This document shows, piece after piece, positions 1 to 9,629 of a DNA stretch of 64,000 nt (its first letter is position 1; each line of letters starts with the position of its first letter). The stretch is from Priestia megaterium NBRC 15308 = ATCC 14581 (lineage in GTDB: Bacteria > Bacillota > Bacilli > Bacillales > Bacillaceae_H). Made by a program: the position numbers and the translations under genes. The stretch spans positions 1,488,001 to 1,552,000 of the forward strand of contig NZ_CP009920.1 of NCBI RefSeq assembly GCF_000832985.1, read 5' to 3'. The notes under the pieces were generated by a model that saw only the letters and a list, made by a program, of their open reading frames with translations, had not been told where the DNA came from and made no database searches.

Positions 1-280
1 TCTCCCACGTATCGCCTTGTGTTTGTTTTAAAAGCAATACTTCAATATTAGCACCTGTATCTTCTTTTGTCCCAAATAACCGTGCAGGAAGAACACGCGT
101 GTCGTTTAACACTAAACAATCTCCTTCTTGCACATAATCAAGAAGGTCATGAAACATATGATGCTTCACACTTCCTGTTTCTTTGTTTAATACCATGAGT
201 CTTGACGCATCTCGCTGCTCAAGTGGTGTTTGCGCAATCAATTCTTCTGGTAAATGAAAATCAAATAAATCTACTTTCAA
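1..280 (-). CDS. queA: QueA, tRNA preQ1(34) S-adenosylmethionine ribosyltransferase-isomerase (5' part only)
   Basis: Only the N-terminal ~93 codons are present; the gene runs off the left edge of the window. The reading begins [20 protein letters not shown] and continues through [15 protein letters not shown], which is the typical QueA N-terminus. QueA transfers and isomerises the ribosyl group of SAM onto preQ1 at the wobble position of Q-family tRNAs, giving epoxyqueuosine. I chose a TTG start at 280 because an AGGTGA ribosome site lies a few bases upstream and the protein then begins in the family's usual way; an in-frame GTG lies three codons upstream. It is the last gene seen of a ruvA-ruvB-DUF2905-queA cluster, as in other Bacillaceae. 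Confidence 0.93.
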   Translation of the reverse strand, partial: MKVDLFDFHLPEELIAQTPLEQRDASRLMVLNKETGSVKHHMFHDLLDYVQEGDCLVLNDTRVLPARLFGTKEDTGANIEVLLLKQTQGDTWE

Positions 281-303
281 AATGTTCACCTGTTTCTACT
301 TAA

Positions 304-504
304 TTATTTAAATCTGCCAATTACATAAAAAATAAGTGATAACACAACGCTTACTAGAATACATGTCACAATCGGGAAATAAAAGGTTGTATTTCCTTTT
401 TTGATAAAAATATCGCCAGGAAGCTTGCCAACAAACTGCCATAACAGCCCAATGACGACTAAAATGCCCCCTAATGTGATAAGCATCTTAGGCATATCAT
501 TCAC
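304..504 (-). CDS. DUF2905 family small membrane protein
   Basis: A 66-residue protein with two hydrophobic segments (about residues 8-25 and 42-62) separated by a loop containing [18 protein letters not shown], which is the DUF2905 signature. Its ATG overlaps the ruvB stop codon in an ATGA junction, so it is probably translationally coupled to ruvB. It sits between ruvB and queA, the usual place for this family in many Firmicutes. No biochemical role is known to me, and the link to recombination or tRNA modification is positional only. Confidence 0.85.
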   Translation of the reverse strand: MNDMPKMLITLGGILVVIGLLWQFVGKLPGDIFIKKGNTTFYFPIVTCILVSVVLSLIFYVIGRFK

Positions 505-1502
505 TGATCAGGCACCTCCAGCTGAAAATGATCATAAACCAAAGGCGTCACGATTCGTCCTCGCGGCGTCCGCTGCAAAAAGCCGATTTGCAATAGATAC
601 GGCTCGTATACGTCTTCAATTGTGTGAGACTCTTCACCAATAGTAGCCGATATTGTGTCTAACCCTACAGGTCCGCCCCTAAATTTTTCGATAATCCCTC
701 TTAATAATTTATGGTCAATATGATCAAGACCTAAACGGTCCACCTGCAACATTTCTAATGCTTCGTTGGCAAGCCTTTCGGTTATGGCTCCGTCTCCTTT
801 GACCTGAGCAAAATCTCTGACTCTTCGAAGCAAGCGATTCGCAATACGCGGAGTTCCCCTAGCACGCCTAGCCATCTCAAACGTAGCTTTCTCATCAATC
901 TCTACATCTAAAATAGCGGCTGTCCTTTCTACTATCGAAGCAAGATCTTCTTCTTGGTAATATTCTAAACGGCTTAAAACGCCGAAGCGATCACGCAAAG
1001 GAGAAGATAAAAGCCCGGCTCTTGTCGTTGCACCTACTAGCGTAAACGGAGGCAAATCCAGACGGACGGAGCGTGCACTCGGTCCTTTTCCAATAACAAT
1101 ATCCAAACAGAAATCTTCCATTGCTGGGTATAGTACTTCTTCAACCGAACGATTTAATCGATGAATTTCATCAATAAAAAGCACATCTCCAGGCTCTAAG
1201 CTGGTTAAAACTGCGGCTAAGTCGCCTGGACGCTCAATGGCTGGCCCTGAGGTCGTTCGGATTTGCACGCCCATTTCATTAGCGATAATAGTAGCAAGGG
1301 TTGTTTTCCCCAATCCTGGAGGACCATATAAGAGCACGTGATCTAACGTTTCGCTTCGCATTTTGGCAGCTTTAATAAAAATGTCCAGATGGGATTTTAC
1401 TTTATGCTGACCAATATACTGCTGTAAGGTTTGCGGCCGCAAACTCTGCTCGATGATTTCTTCTTCACCAAGAACATCTCCCGTTACAATACGATCGTCC
1501 AT
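501..1502 (-). CDS. ruvB: RuvB, Holliday junction branch-migration helicase
   Basis: This is the AAA+ motor of the RuvAB complex, which drives branch migration of Holliday junctions in recombination and fork repair. The 333-residue length is normal. Walker A is GPPGLGKTT at about residues 60-68, Walker B is LFIDEIHRL at about 113-121, and the arginine-finger region LRDRFG and the C-terminal winged helix ([15 protein letters not shown]) are present. It follows ruvA after a 16-base gap and overlaps the DUF2905 gene by four bases. Confidence 0.98.
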   Translation of the reverse strand: MDDRIVTGDVLGEEEIIEQSLRPQTLQQYIGQHKVKSHLDIFIKAAKMRSETLDHVLLYGPPGLGKTTLATIIANEMGVQIRTTSGPAIERPGDLAAVLTSLEPGDVLFIDEIHRLNRSVEEVLYPAMEDFCLDIVIGKGPSARSVRLDLPPFTLVGATTRAGLLSSPLRDRFGVLSRLEYYQEEDLASIVERTAAILDVEIDEKATFEMARRARGTPRIANRLLRRVRDFAQVKGDGAITERLANEALEMLQVDRLGLDHIDHKLLRGIIEKFRGGPVGLDTISATIGEESHTIEDVYEPYLLQIGFLQRTPRGRIVTPLVYDHFQLEVPDQ

Positions 1503-1518
1503 TTTACTCCTCCCTTAC

Positions 1519-2130
1519 TTATTGTTTCAATAATCGTTTTAGCGCTTCTTTAATATACTGATCCGTTGTCATCGTTTCCTTCATTAAAGCCGGAACAATT
1601 TTTTTGATTTCTCTTTCTGCATAACCTAATACTTTAAGTGCTTCAATCGCTTCATCGAGGGCTTCTGAACTTTGAGATTTGACTTCTTGTGCGTCCAAAT
1701 CTGCAAATAAAGAAGGGACGGCATCTGGTACAATATCATGCAGCTTTCCTTTTAAATCTAGAATCATCTGTCGAGCTGTTTTTTTACCTACTCCTGGAAA
1801 CTTAACTAAAAACTTCTCGTCTTCCTCTTCCACAGCTTGGACAACCTGCGCTGGATTACCTGACGCTAAAATAGCTAAACCGCCTTTTGGGCCGATTCCT
1901 GACACGCTAATTAACTTCATAAATAAATCCTTTTGTTCTCGGGAAGCAAACCCGTAAAGTGCAATTACATCTTCTCTTACATATTGATAGGTGTAAACCG
2001 TCTTTGGTTGTTCATCAATTGAAAATACATATGGATTCGGCGTAAAGACTTGATAGCCTATCCCGTTGTTTTCGATTACTACATACTCAGGATTTATATA
2101 TGTAACAGTGCCTTTGATATAATCAAACAA
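1519..2130 (-). CDS. ruvA: RuvA, Holliday junction-binding subunit
   Basis: RuvA binds the four-way junction and loads RuvB. The 203-residue protein shows the N-terminal OB fold ([20 protein letters not shown]), the helix-hairpin-helix motifs ([13 protein letters not shown] and [13 protein letters not shown]), and the C-terminal RuvB-contacting domain ([20 protein letters not shown]). It is the first gene of the ruvA-ruvB-DUF2905-queA cluster. A GC-rich inverted repeat lies 27-70 bases upstream of its start (see 2157-2200). Confidence 0.98.
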   Translation of the reverse strand: MFDYIKGTVTYINPEYVVIENNGIGYQVFTPNPYVFSIDEQPKTVYTYQYVREDVIALYGFASREQKDLFMKLISVSGIGPKGGLAILASGNPAQVVQAVEEEDEKFLVKFPGVGKKTARQMILDLKGKLHDIVPDAVPSLFADLDAQEVKSQSSEALDEAIEALKVLGYAEREIKKIVPALMKETMTTDQYIKEALKRLLKQ

Positions 2131-2156
2131 TAAGCTCTCTCCTTAATCACGTACGC

Positions 2157-2200
2157 GCGGGCAGTGACCTTCAACTTTGCCTACGAAGAATCCTGCCCGC
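2157..2200 (-). repeat. Inverted repeat upstream of ruvA, similar to one upstream of hemA
   Basis: A perfect 8-base inverted repeat (GCGGGCAG ... CTGCCCGC) with a 28-base loop, in the 297-base gap between bofC and ruvA. Read on the minus strand it ends GGTCACTGCCCGC, 27 bases before the ruvA start. The hemA leader carries a similar element ending GGTTACTGCCCGT. No T-run follows, so it does not look like a terminator. The rest of the gap (2201-2427) is AT-rich and I see no gene in it. Confidence 0.55.
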
Positions 2201-2427
2201 ATCGTTCTCTATTTTCCTTTAAAGTTGCTTTTTAAAAAGACGTTCAAGAGAACGTTTGCCTCTTTTCATCTTTGTCAACCTATTTTTACAATAGCTATAA
2301 AAAATAGAACCGCACATTTTTATTGATGAATGACCTTTTAAAATATATACAATACTAGACTGCTGAATACCATTTTAACATATCGCCAAAAGCAAATAGA
2401 AGCAATTTAGAATGTTGAATTCAATAA

Positions 2428-2964
2428 TTATTTTACCATACTAAAAAACGGCTGCTTGATTGAAAGCGGCCGCTGCTGGAGCTGATAGATTTTATAGAAA
2501 TTAATGAGGGAAAGATATTCATCTTTTGATTGAACGCGAATACCTTTCTTTAATTGTTCATGCTGATAGCTCTCAAGCCTTTTGATGTCAATTTGAAAAA
2601 ACGATTGTATAATATGCTGCGACGCAGCTGGTTTGCCTTCAAATGCTGAGAGAATACCGTTAACAGAAAGCCCTACATAACCGTTCTCTTTTAAAATAGG
2701 TGAAATATCGTCTATGCTTGTTCTAAAAACTAGCTCTTGATCCGTTTCTTTAAGCAGTCGCCAATTTTTATATTTTTTCATTAATTGTTTTTTCGTCATA
2801 GAAGGGCTTTTGATCATCTCTTGACTTATAACTCCATCCACATACACGCGCTCAAGAAATAATGTCATCGGCTCCTTTTCATTCGCATCTGCACGGTATG
2901 GCATTATACAAAGCACAATACTTACTATCATTAAAAAAGCTGCTTGATGAATGACTTTCTTCAC
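2428..2964 (-). CDS. bofC: BofC, forespore regulator of the sigma-K checkpoint
   Basis: BofC is made in the forespore and exported to the intermembrane space, where it restrains the SpoIVB protease and so controls SpoIVFB-dependent pro-sigma-K processing. The 178-residue protein has a signal peptide with a likely cut after ADA near residue 27. It carries a charged first domain (EPMTLFLERVYVDGV) and the C-terminal BofC domain (DDISPILKENGYVGLSVNG, AFEGKP). Position next to ruvA matches B. subtilis. SpoIVFA and SpoIVFB, the checkpoint targets, are also in this window. Forespore (sigma-G type) control is expected from the family but I did not identify a convincing promoter. Confidence 0.93.
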   Translation of the reverse strand: MKKVIHQAAFLMIVSIVLCIMPYRADANEKEPMTLFLERVYVDGVISQEMIKSPSMTKKQLMKKYKNWRLLKETDQELVFRTSIDDISPILKENGYVGLSVNGILSAFEGKPAASQHIIQSFFQIDIKRLESYQHEQLKKGIRVQSKDEYLSLINFYKIYQLQQRPLSIKQPFFSMVK

Positions 2965-3164
2965 TCACCTTCACCTCACACGTTAATCATACTCTTTTTA
3001 GTATTATCTAAAAAGGTTTTGTGAAAATCTACACTAATAGTTTGACCTACTTATTTTCTTTTATCCTCTTATTTTATGAAGCAAATCCCTTTTACGATAT
3101 TATGTTAAGAAAACATGGAGTATTTGTTACATTTGCACACTATTTGTAAAATTTTCTCTTGAAC

Positions 3165-3190
3165 GTTTTAATTAAATTTTCGCAGGGTAT
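3165..3190 (+). promoter_or_regulatory. Probable SigB promoter of the ysnF-like gene
   Basis: GTTTTA (3165-3170) and GGGTAT (3185-3190) are separated by 14 bases, matching the general-stress sigma-B consensus GTTTAA-N12-15-GGGTAT with one mismatch. It lies about 65 bases upstream of the start codon of a general-stress-type gene, which supports the call. Confidence 0.75.
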
Positions 3191-3255
3191 GTACATAGTG
3201 GAAGTAATTGTAAGGACTTCTATTATCTATTTTAATAAAAAAGGGAGCTGAAGTA

Positions 3256-4335
3256 ATGAGAATGAATAAACGTGTAGTCGGAACTTTTTTTTCAGAGAAA
3301 GAAGCTTTAGATGTTATCAATAATTTAAAGCGTCAAGGTTATCGAGAAACAGACATTATGGTTATTTCTAACAGTAAAAGCAATACATTTCAAATAGGTC
3401 ACGATACAAATGTAATTATTGAAGCTGGTTCACCTGCCGTAAGTTCATTAGCTGGCGTCATGATGGATAACTTTTTTACCATGATGACAGGCGGCATGGG
3501 GCTCAAACAAGGAAACGGCTTGAAATCAAAATTAATCCGCATGGGCATACCAGACTTCTCAGCCGTGCAGTGCGAGACAGATGTAGCTGCTGGTAAAATT
3601 CTAATCTTGATAGATGCCGTAAGCTCTGAACAAACTCCAGCGTACGGAACCTATACGGAACACAACGAGCATAGAGCCGTCCAACTACGTGAAGAAAAAT
3701 TAGATGTCTTAAAAGAACGCGTCCAAGTCGGTGAAGTAAAACTCCACAAAAAAGTAATAGAGGAAGAAAGAACTGTACACGTTCCTGTTACGAGAGAAGA
3801 GTTTTATATTGAACGTCGGCCTGTAGTTGACGGAGACTATAACGCTGGGCCACTTACAGAAGATGAAATTATTCGTGTTCCAATCATGGAAGAACGAGTG
3901 GAAATAACCAAACGACCAGTTATTGTTGAAGAAGTAATTATAGGAAAAAAACTTATTCAAGAAACAAAAGAATGGACTGAAACAATTAAGAAAGAAGAAG
4001 CAAGCGTAGAACCTGATGGACTCGCGAGCCCTGAAGTATACGAAAATATGATGAACTATACAGACCATACTTACGCTCAAGTTTCTGCAGCTCTAGCAAG
4101 CGACGTGGAAGCTGAATACGAAAATAGTCAGACAACTAACAACGAGAAGCCAAACACACAAGCTAATGAGACAAGCTCTTCTGCAAAAAATGTAAAAAAT
4201 ACAAAGAGTGTCGCTACGGCACCAGCAGATACGAAAAAAAGAGAAGGTCGCCTCAAACAAAATGAAACTAACGCTCAAAAGGAAGAAGCGGAATCCAAAA
4301 CAACAAACAAATCTGCTTCTAACAAGAAAAATTAA
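3256..4335 (+). CDS. ysnF: YsnF-like general stress protein (17M-like N-domain plus DUF2382)
   Basis: The 359-residue protein has two recognisable parts. Residues ~4-75 (RVVGTFFSEKEALDVINNLKRQG) resemble the general stress protein 17M/YflT domain. Residues ~150-250 are a DUF2382 (YsnF/AvaK) domain with the recurrent EERVEITKRPVIVEEV type of beta-strand. The last ~90 residues are low-complexity Asn/Thr/Lys/Glu. The gene is on the plus strand, against its neighbours, with GGGAG before the ATG, a SigB-like promoter upstream and its own terminator downstream. B. subtilis ysnF is a SigB-regulon gene. Molecular function is unknown; a cytoplasmic stress role is inferred. The symbol reflects domain similarity, not proven orthology. 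Confidence 0.8.
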   Translation: MRMNKRVVGTFFSEKEALDVINNLKRQGYRETDIMVISNSKSNTFQIGHDTNVIIEAGSPAVSSLAGVMMDNFFTMMTGGMGLKQGNGLKSKLIRMGIPDFSAVQCETDVAAGKILILIDAVSSEQTPAYGTYTEHNEHRAVQLREEKLDVLKERVQVGEVKLHKKVIEEERTVHVPVTREEFYIERRPVVDGDYNAGPLTEDEIIRVPIMEERVEITKRPVIVEEVIIGKKLIQETKEWTETIKKEEASVEPDGLASPEVYENMMNYTDHTYAQVSAALASDVEAEYENSQTTNNEKPNTQANETSSSAKNVKNTKSVATAPADTKKREGRLKQNETNAQKEEAESKTTNKSASNKKN

Positions 4336-4355
4336 TAGTTACATGTTCGAGGAAT

Positions 4356-4386
4356 AGCTGCCTGGCTTCAATGGCAGCTTTTTTAT
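4356..4386 (+). terminator. Rho-independent terminator of the ysnF-like gene
   Basis: Stem AGCTGCC/GGCAGCT (4356-4362 with 4373-4379) followed by a T-run on the plus strand. Confidence 0.85.
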
Positions 4387-4399
4387 ATGTCTTCTCATC

Positions 4400-4430
4400 A
4401 AAAAAACAGCCGTCCTTCACAGACAGCTGC
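4400..4430 (-). terminator. Rho-independent terminator of coxA
   Basis: On the minus strand an 8-base-pair stem (one G-U pair) at 4407-4414 with 4422-4429 is followed by seven T residues. It starts a few bases after the coxA stop. Confidence 0.8.
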
Positions 4431-4438
4431 TTCTTCAT

Positions 4439-5098
4439 TTAACGATGTTTATGATTGACATTCTCATCGACTGATTCAAATAGACCATTGAAATTAGTTT
4501 GAATCGTATTACGGTCTTTTCCATTTCGAATATCGTCATCAAGAGAGCGAGCGTTCATAAATACATCATGATCTACTTTTACTTGAACATTGTAGTCCTT
4601 TGCAATAGGCTTTACTTTATCGAGCACGTTTTGTTTTAAACGGCCGTTATTTATGTCTTTGGCCGGATCCACAGCAACTAATAGCTGATCTCCACGGACA
4701 ACGGCGCGACTATTTTCTACACCTTTAACGCTTGCAGCCCGATCAGCCACTTTTTCCGTAAAGTCTCTTGGATAATCTTCACCATAATACATATTAGCAA
4801 CGCCATTTGTACGATCATTTGTATTATTGATGTTTCCATAAGGGTTTGTCGGATTATCAAAACGTCCATCACTTACGTTTAACGGATAATTAGGTGTTCC
4901 ATTCCCATCTAAAACTTCAGTCATTGGACCTTTCGGATTATCTACGCGATGTTCATTCGCTTTTTCATTTGTATGATACCCAACAGGCTGTGTCGTATCT
5001 GTATAGCGCTGTTCCATACCTTGGTCTTTGTTATTGCAAGCGCCAAGTCCCATCATACATGCGAAAGCTAAAGAAGTTGCTACATAACTATTCAACAT
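4439..5098 (-). CDS. coxA: CoxA-like YhcN/YlaJ family spore lipoprotein
   Basis: A lipobox (LGAC, Cys about residue 21) follows a short hydrophobic leader, predicting a membrane-anchored lipoprotein. The middle is Asn/Gly/Pro/Tyr-rich. The C-terminal domain (DFTEKVADRAASVKGVENSRAVV ... LLVAVDP) is the YhcN/YlaJ domain of sporulation lipoproteins. Position before safA matches B. subtilis coxA (yrbB), reported as a spore-cortex-associated protein. The 219-residue length is plausible for the family. Assignment to coxA rests on domain plus synteny. Confidence 0.82.
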   Translation of the reverse strand: MLNSYVATSLAFACMMGLGACNNKDQGMEQRYTDTTQPVGYHTNEKANEHRVDNPKGPMTEVLDGNGTPNYPLNVSDGRFDNPTNPYGNINNTNDRTNGVANMYYGEDYPRDFTEKVADRAASVKGVENSRAVVRGDQLLVAVDPAKDINNGRLKQNVLDKVKPIAKDYNVQVKVDHDVFMNARSLDDDIRNGKDRNTIQTNFNGLFESVDENVNHKHR

Positions 5099-5192
5099 AA
5101 TCGCCCCCTAATTTAAGCTCTATTTACTCTGAGCTTACTATTAGGATTAAAAGACGAGCCGTTTCTTATTCGATGAAGTGTTTATAAACTCT

Positions 5193-6155
5193 TTACATGT
5201 CATGTAGGTTTTGTAAGTGCTGGTAAATCACTCGATAAAAATGTGTACGCTGTGACCATTCTTCTACTGATTGCTGCATTAACCTTTGGCGATTTGCCCA
5301 TGATAAAGCAGAGACATTTATATTCCAGTTTCTCATCAGCATCGATGGAAATAGTAAAGAAGCAAGAAAAAAACGCTGCTTGCTTAATTCTTTTATTTTC
5401 GAGTGTTGAAGTAGTTCTTTCATCGACCACTGGACGTAAGGCAAAAAGCGCTGCACAAGCTGAACATAGTCATAAAGAGCAGGAGCTTTAGCCGATAAGT
5501 CAAAATCAATCATAACAATACCCAAGTGGTTTGTTTTCAAGAAATTATGTGAAGCAACGTCACCGTGAATAATGGAACAGTTCAACCCACTATCTTTGAA
5601 ACGTTCCATTAAGACTAAAGCTTTTTCTCCCCAAGTCACAATGTCTTTATATACATGAAATTGATTAAATTCCCTGAATATATGTGAGGTTTCTCGAAAA
5701 GAGGAAAGCCGCTTTTTCCATTTTAAAATAAGGTCATACTCAGAAAGCTTTGTATACGCGGCTAGTTTCTTTTTATGAACTTCTCCATGATAGCGGATCA
5801 ATGTTTGTAATACTTCTTCCCGATCCTGAAAACTTTCATACGTTACCTCTTTTACTTGCTTAACAAAAGGCATCATCGCCCAGTACAAATGACGGTCCTT
5901 TATATAAAGTTCACCTTCTGGGTAAGCTTCGAAATTAACAGCATACCCTTGTTGAATCTGAGATAAAAAATGATAAACATGTTCAATTTTACTTTTGTCT
6001 CTGTATGCTTTTATTACTTTTTTTCCTTTATTCGTATCCGCTATGATGACATGAGGCTTTTTCATACGATAGGTCTCAACGTGAATATCTCTTTTTTTCA
6101 AATAGAGAAAGAGACGATTTAAATTAAAATCGTCTCGTGTATAATAATCAATCTT
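5193..6155 (-). CDS. CotS-like/aminoglycoside-phosphotransferase-fold protein next to safA
   Basis: A ~320-residue protein with the kinase-like fold of the APH/CotS family. The catalytic-loop motif is HGDVASHNF (His198, Asp200, Asn205) and the metal-binding motif is IDFD (Asp218), so key residues are intact. A candidate nucleotide-binding lysine is in KKVIKAY near residue 50. I chose the ATG at 6155, which overlaps the safA stop region by eight bases, so the gene may be translationally coupled. Longer starts at 6173 or 6230 lie deep in safA and lack a good ribosome site. CotS, CotI and YsxE of the same family are spore-coat proteins, so a coat role is inferred from the neighbours. The substrate is unknown. 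Confidence 0.75.
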   Translation of the reverse strand, partial: KIDYYTRDDFNLNRLFLYLKKRDIHVETYRMKKPHVIIADTNKGKKVIKAYRDKSKIEHVYHFLSQIQQGYAVNFEAYPEGELYIKDRHLYWAMMPFVKQVKEVTYESFQDREEVLQTLIRYHGEVHKKKLAAYTKLSEYDLILKWKKRLSSFRETSHIFREFNQFHVYKDIVTWGEKALVLMERFKDSGLNCSIIHGDVASHNFLKTNHLGIVMIDFDLSAKAPALYDYVQLVQRFLPYVQWSMKELLQHSKIKELSKQRFFLASLLFPSMLMRNWNINVSALSWANRQRLMQQSVEEWSQRTHFYRVIYQHLQNLHDM

Positions 6156-7422
6156 CATCTTCGTCGTACTCATCGTATTCTGGAATACTAAATGCATTTG
6201 GATCAAACGCAGGATACGGAGGTACACCAATCATGCCATATGGGGCTGGATAGGGTGCCCTTGGGTCCTGAAAGCCATAAGGTACCTGCTGTTGGTACTG
6301 TGGATAAGGCTGCTGTGGTGCATAGTCGTCAGGTCTTGGTTCACCGCATCCGCAGTCTCCTTGCTGCTGTGGCGCATATTGCTGCCCATAATGGTAAGGC
6401 GCGTTTCCAAAACCATCGGAAGAACTTTCATAATGGCCACCTGTCATAGCTCCTTGTACTTGTGGATACATCGGTGCTTGATGATAGGCCGGATAAACGG
6501 GCTGCTGATATCCCCATGGAGGCGGACAAGGAGAACATTGTACCGGTCCATAGCAGCTGTGTGGCATCATTGGATACATTGGCATCGGTGCCATGTGAGC
6601 GCCCATCGCATGTTCTTCAAACGATTCGTGTTCATAACCGTGATGATACATTGGAGCCTGTTGATACATTGGCATTGGATATGGTTGCGGTGCATACATT
6701 GGCGGATGACACGGCATATAATTAAATCCGCAGCCTGGCATCACAGGCGATATCGGCATGATTGGGTAACATGGCATTTGAGGAGGCATTTCTATACTCT
6801 CCATCTCAGGACTTTCTGGCGATTCATGCTTAGGCAGTTCTTTTGGTGCTTCTTTTTTTGGAGCCTGCATCGCCATATTAACGGTGTAATAATTGTTAAT
6901 ATCAATCTCAGGTGCAATTGGCTTTAATTTAGGAAGCTTTGGCGCAACTGGCATTTCTTTTTTAGGCTGCACAATTGGTGCTTCTTTTTTAGGCTGTGCG
7001 ACCGGTGCTTCTTTCTTTGGCTGCGCAATCGGCGCTTCCTTTTTCGGTTGAGCAATCGGTGCTTCTTTCTTTGGCTGCGCAATTGGTGCTTCTTTTATCG
7101 GTTGCATAAACGGTGTTTGAGCAGGCTGATTAGCTGACTTTTTCTCATCCGGACTTTCATCAATTTCCGTTACTGGATAAGCTTTTGTGGATTGGTCACT
7201 ATAAGGGTGTTGAACTTTAGGCATTTCTTTTATACCAGGTGAAGGAGCTCCTTCTTTTTGAACAGGCACTCCGCTTGTCGGCACTTTAATTTTCATTCCA
7301 GGCATGATCATGTCTGGATTGCTTAATTGAGAATTCGCTTTTTTTAACTCTTCAAAATTAACCCCATACTTTTCAGCGATTTTCCAAAGGGTATCCCCTT
7401 TTTGAACGATATGGATTTTCAA
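6148..7422 (-). CDS. safA: SafA, LysM-containing spore coat morphogenetic protein
   Basis: SafA directs assembly of the inner coat at the cortex-coat interface and binds SpoVID. The N-terminal LysM domain reads MKIHIVQKGDTLWKIAEKYG through NPDMIMPGMKIKVP. Next come tandem nine-residue repeats (KEAPIAQPK), then a long Pro/Tyr/Met/Gln-rich region typical of SafA, and an acidic tail. I chose a TTG start at 7422: GGGAGGGG lies about nine bases upstream and the protein then starts exactly like B. subtilis SafA. An ATG two codons upstream is too close to the ribosome site. The length (~424) exceeds B. subtilis SafA, mostly through the repeats and the rich region. Confidence 0.93.
   Translation of the reverse strand: MKIHIVQKGDTLWKIAEKYGVNFEELKKANSQLSNPDMIMPGMKIKVPTSGVPVQKEGAPSPGIKEMPKVQHPYSDQSTKAYPVTEIDESPDEKKSANQPAQTPFMQPIKEAPIAQPKKEAPIAQPKKEAPIAQPKKEAPVAQPKKEAPIVQPKKEMPVAPKLPKLKPIAPEIDINNYYTVNMAMQAPKKEAPKELPKHESPESPEMESIEMPPQMPCYPIMPISPVMPGCGFNYMPCHPPMYAPQPYPMPMYQQAPMYHHGYEHESFEEHAMGAHMAPMPMYPMMPHSCYGPVQCSPCPPPWGYQQPVYPAYHQAPMYPQVQGAMTGGHYESSSDGFGNAPYHYGQQYAPQQQGDCGCGEPRPDDYAPQQPYPQYQQQVPYGFQDPRAPYPAPYGMIGVPPYPAFDPNAFSIPEYDEYDEDED
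6955..7106 (-). repeat. Tandem 27-base repeats inside safA
   Basis: About five to six tandem units of 27 bases encode KKEAPIAQP-type nonapeptides with small variations (PVAQ, PIVQ, MPVA). Units differ mostly at third codon positions, so the repeat is old enough to have diverged silently or is held at the protein level. They form a Lys/Glu/Pro linker between LysM and the rich C-terminal region. Confidence 0.85.
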
Positions 7423-7561
7423 CGTCATTCCCCTCCCGAGTAGAGTCTCTGCCATCTATATGTGCAAAATCAAAGTAAGTTCTGTTTGTTCATCACAAGA
7501 TATGCCTTGAACCATTTTTTTATTCATTTTGCCCACAGTTTGGTTCAAGTTTTTATGATAA

Positions 7562-7606
7562 AGAAAAAAAGACTTATCAACACAAACAATATGTCAATAA
7601 GTCTTC
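7562..7606 (-). terminator. Rho-independent terminator of the nadBCA operon
   Basis: Stem AAGACTTAT/ATAAGTCTT (7569-7577 with 7597-7605). On the minus strand it is followed by a run of T, and it lies just after the nadA stop. Confidence 0.82.
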
Positions 7607-7642
7607 TTTTAGACCTTCTCTTTTTAATTGTCTTAAAAATCT

Positions 7643-8746
7643 TTATGCTCGTTCTAACATATTCGTTAGCGCTTTGATCGCTCCTTGTGCTGTATGTTTA
7701 TCCACTTTGATTTGATTCACTTCTGTTCCTTCTTCTATGCTTTCTAAAGCCCACAGCAAGTGAGGCAAATCAATTCGGTTCATCGTCAAACAAGGACACA
7801 TATAGGGATTAAGCGAAACAATTTCTTTATCCGGATGACTGTTGATAATCCGTTTCACTAAGTTCATTTCCGTGCCAATAGCCCATTTAGAGCCTGAAGG
7901 AGCTTTTTCAATTGTATCAATAATATATTTTGTAGAACCTGCATAATCTGATTTTTGCACCACTTCATAAGAACACTCCGGATGAACAATAATATTCATC
8001 TCAGGCTGCTTCTCGCGTAAATAATCAATATTTTTAACCGTGAAATTTTCGTGCACAGAACAGTGACCTTTCCATAGAATCACCTTGATGTTGTTTATAT
8101 CCCCTTCATATTCAAGTATTTCTTCAATAGGATTCCAAATAGCCATTTCATCTAGTCCAACACCTAAATCATAAGCAGTGTTTCTGCCTAAATGCTGATC
8201 TGGCAAAAAGAGAATGCGCTCTTTTTTAGAAAATGCCCACTCCACCATATTTTTTGCATTTGAAGATGTTACTGTTGCTCCATCATGTTCACCTACAAAA
8301 GATTTAATTGCAGCTGTAGAGTTCACATACGTAAGCGGAATAATCGTATCTCCGAAAAGATCCTGTAAGACAGGCCATGCCTTTTCTGTTTGCTGAATAG
8401 TAGCCATATCAGCCATTGAACAGCCAGCTCGCATATCGGGTAAAATGACTTTTTGATTTTCAGCTGTTAAAATATCAGCTGTTTCTGCCATGAAGTGAAC
8501 GCCGCAAAACACAATATGCTCAGCTTCTCTATTTTCAGCTGCTATTTGAGCCAGCTGTAAGGAGTCTCCTACCGCGTCCGCGAACTCGTACACTTCGTCT
8601 TTTTGATAATGATGGCCGAGCAGAAACAATTTGCTTCCGAGCTTTTTCTTGATTTCTAGTACTCTTCTTTTCATTTCATTTTCTGTGAGCTCCGTATATT
8701 TAGCGGGGAGCGTTTGCTGCTGAAGCGTTTGTAATAAACTCATCAT
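7643..8746 (-). CDS. nadA: NadA, quinolinate synthase (4Fe-4S)
   Basis: Condenses iminoaspartate (from NadB) with dihydroxyacetone phosphate to quinolinate. The 367-residue length fits the long Bacillus form. Conserved cysteines for the oxygen-sensitive 4Fe-4S cluster appear in [24 protein letters not shown] and [10 protein letters not shown], and HPECSYEV is present. A GGGG-containing ribosome site stands eight bases before the ATG. It overlaps the end of nadC by 47 bases. The NifS-like desulfurase encoded divergently probably supplies sulfur for this cluster. Confidence 0.97.
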   Translation of the reverse strand: MMSLLQTLQQQTLPAKYTELTENEMKRRVLEIKKKLGSKLFLLGHHYQKDEVYEFADAVGDSLQLAQIAAENREAEHIVFCGVHFMAETADILTAENQKVILPDMRAGCSMADMATIQQTEKAWPVLQDLFGDTIIPLTYVNSTAAIKSFVGEHDGATVTSSNAKNMVEWAFSKKERILFLPDQHLGRNTAYDLGVGLDEMAIWNPIEEILEYEGDINNIKVILWKGHCSVHENFTVKNIDYLREKQPEMNIIVHPECSYEVVQKSDYAGSTKYIIDTIEKAPSGSKWAIGTEMNLVKRIINSHPDKEIVSLNPYMCPCLTMNRIDLPHLLWALESIEEGTEVNQIKVDKHTAQGAIKALTNMLERA

Positions 8747-9593
8747 TTTCTGTTCCCCTTTCTGTTAATAAGTCCAAGCTGATATCGATAGACCCTGCTG
8801 AATGCGTTAAAGCTCCAAGTGAAATATAGTCCACTCCGCTGTCTCTAAAAGAATGGAGCGTGCCAAGCGTGATTCCACCAGATGCTTCTGTGACAATATG
8901 AGCGGGAACCAGTGGTATCCAACCTTTAATGACTTCTGGAGAACAGTTATCGAACATAATAACATCTGCTCCTGCCTCTATTGCTTCTAGCAATTGACTT
9001 TTGTTTTCAATTTCCACTTCCACCTTAACCATATGTCCAACCTGCTCTCTTACTTTCACAACAGCGTCTAGAATAGATCCTGCATGTGCAATATGGTTAT
9101 CTTTTAACATGACGCCATCGTACAATCCAAAACGATGATTATAACCTCCTCCAGCACGAACGGCATACTTCTCTAACATTCGCATACCAGGCGTTGTTTT
9201 TCGCGTGTCACATATACGCGTATGTGAGCTGCCAAGCAGCGCTACGGCTTTGTGCGTCATCGTGGCAATGCCACTCATTCTTTGAAGTAAGTTTAAGATT
9301 ACCCGTTCACCGGTCAAAATAGATCGCACGGATCCTGAAACGGTAGCTATTTTATCTCCAGGCTTAAGAACATCTCCATCTTTTTTCTCGAAATTCACTT
9401 TCACGTTAGGATCTATTAAATGAAATCCTTCTTTAATCAATTCCACTCCTGCAATAATACCTGATTGCTTTGCCGTGAACACAGCCTTCCCTTGGTCAGA
9501 CGGAGAAAAAATAGCTTCACAGGTTATATCTCCATCTCCAATGTCTTCTATAAAAAAAGACTGCAATAGTTTTTGTAATTTCAACGTGTTCAT
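8700..9593 (-). CDS. nadC: NadC, nicotinate-nucleotide pyrophosphorylase (carboxylating)
   Basis: Converts quinolinate and PRPP to nicotinate mononucleotide, CO2 and PPi. The 297-residue protein shows the N-terminal [14 protein letters not shown], the active-site segment [36 protein letters not shown], and the PRPP-site EASGGI. It lies 36 bases after nadB and overlaps nadA. The C-terminus is slightly extended beyond the common ~285 residues (ending NASAANAPR). Confidence 0.97.
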   Translation of the reverse strand: MNTLKLQKLLQSFFIEDIGDGDITCEAIFSPSDQGKAVFTAKQSGIIAGVELIKEGFHLIDPNVKVNFEKKDGDVLKPGDKIATVSGSVRSILTGERVILNLLQRMSGIATMTHKAVALLGSSHTRICDTRKTTPGMRMLEKYAVRAGGGYNHRFGLYDGVMLKDNHIAHAGSILDAVVKVREQVGHMVKVEVEIENKSQLLEAIEAGADVIMFDNCSPEVIKGWIPLVPAHIVTEASGGITLGTLHSFRDSGVDYISLGALTHSAGSIDISLDLLTERGTENDEFITNASAANAPR

Positions 9594-9629
9594 TGTGCTA
9601 CCTTCACCTTTCTTTTTAAATTTCCTTGC

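Noticed and set aside
3709-4080. A 123-codon Phe/Tyr/Ser-rich frame antisense to the ysnF-like gene
   Set aside because: The composition mirrors the Glu/Lys-rich coding strand and there is no ribosome site.
6292-6927. A 211-codon open frame on the plus strand inside safA
   Set aside because: It is antisense to the Pro/Tyr/Met/Gln-rich part of safA, has a Trp/His/Arg-rich composition unlike any protein family, and has no ribosome site. It results from the biased composition of safA.
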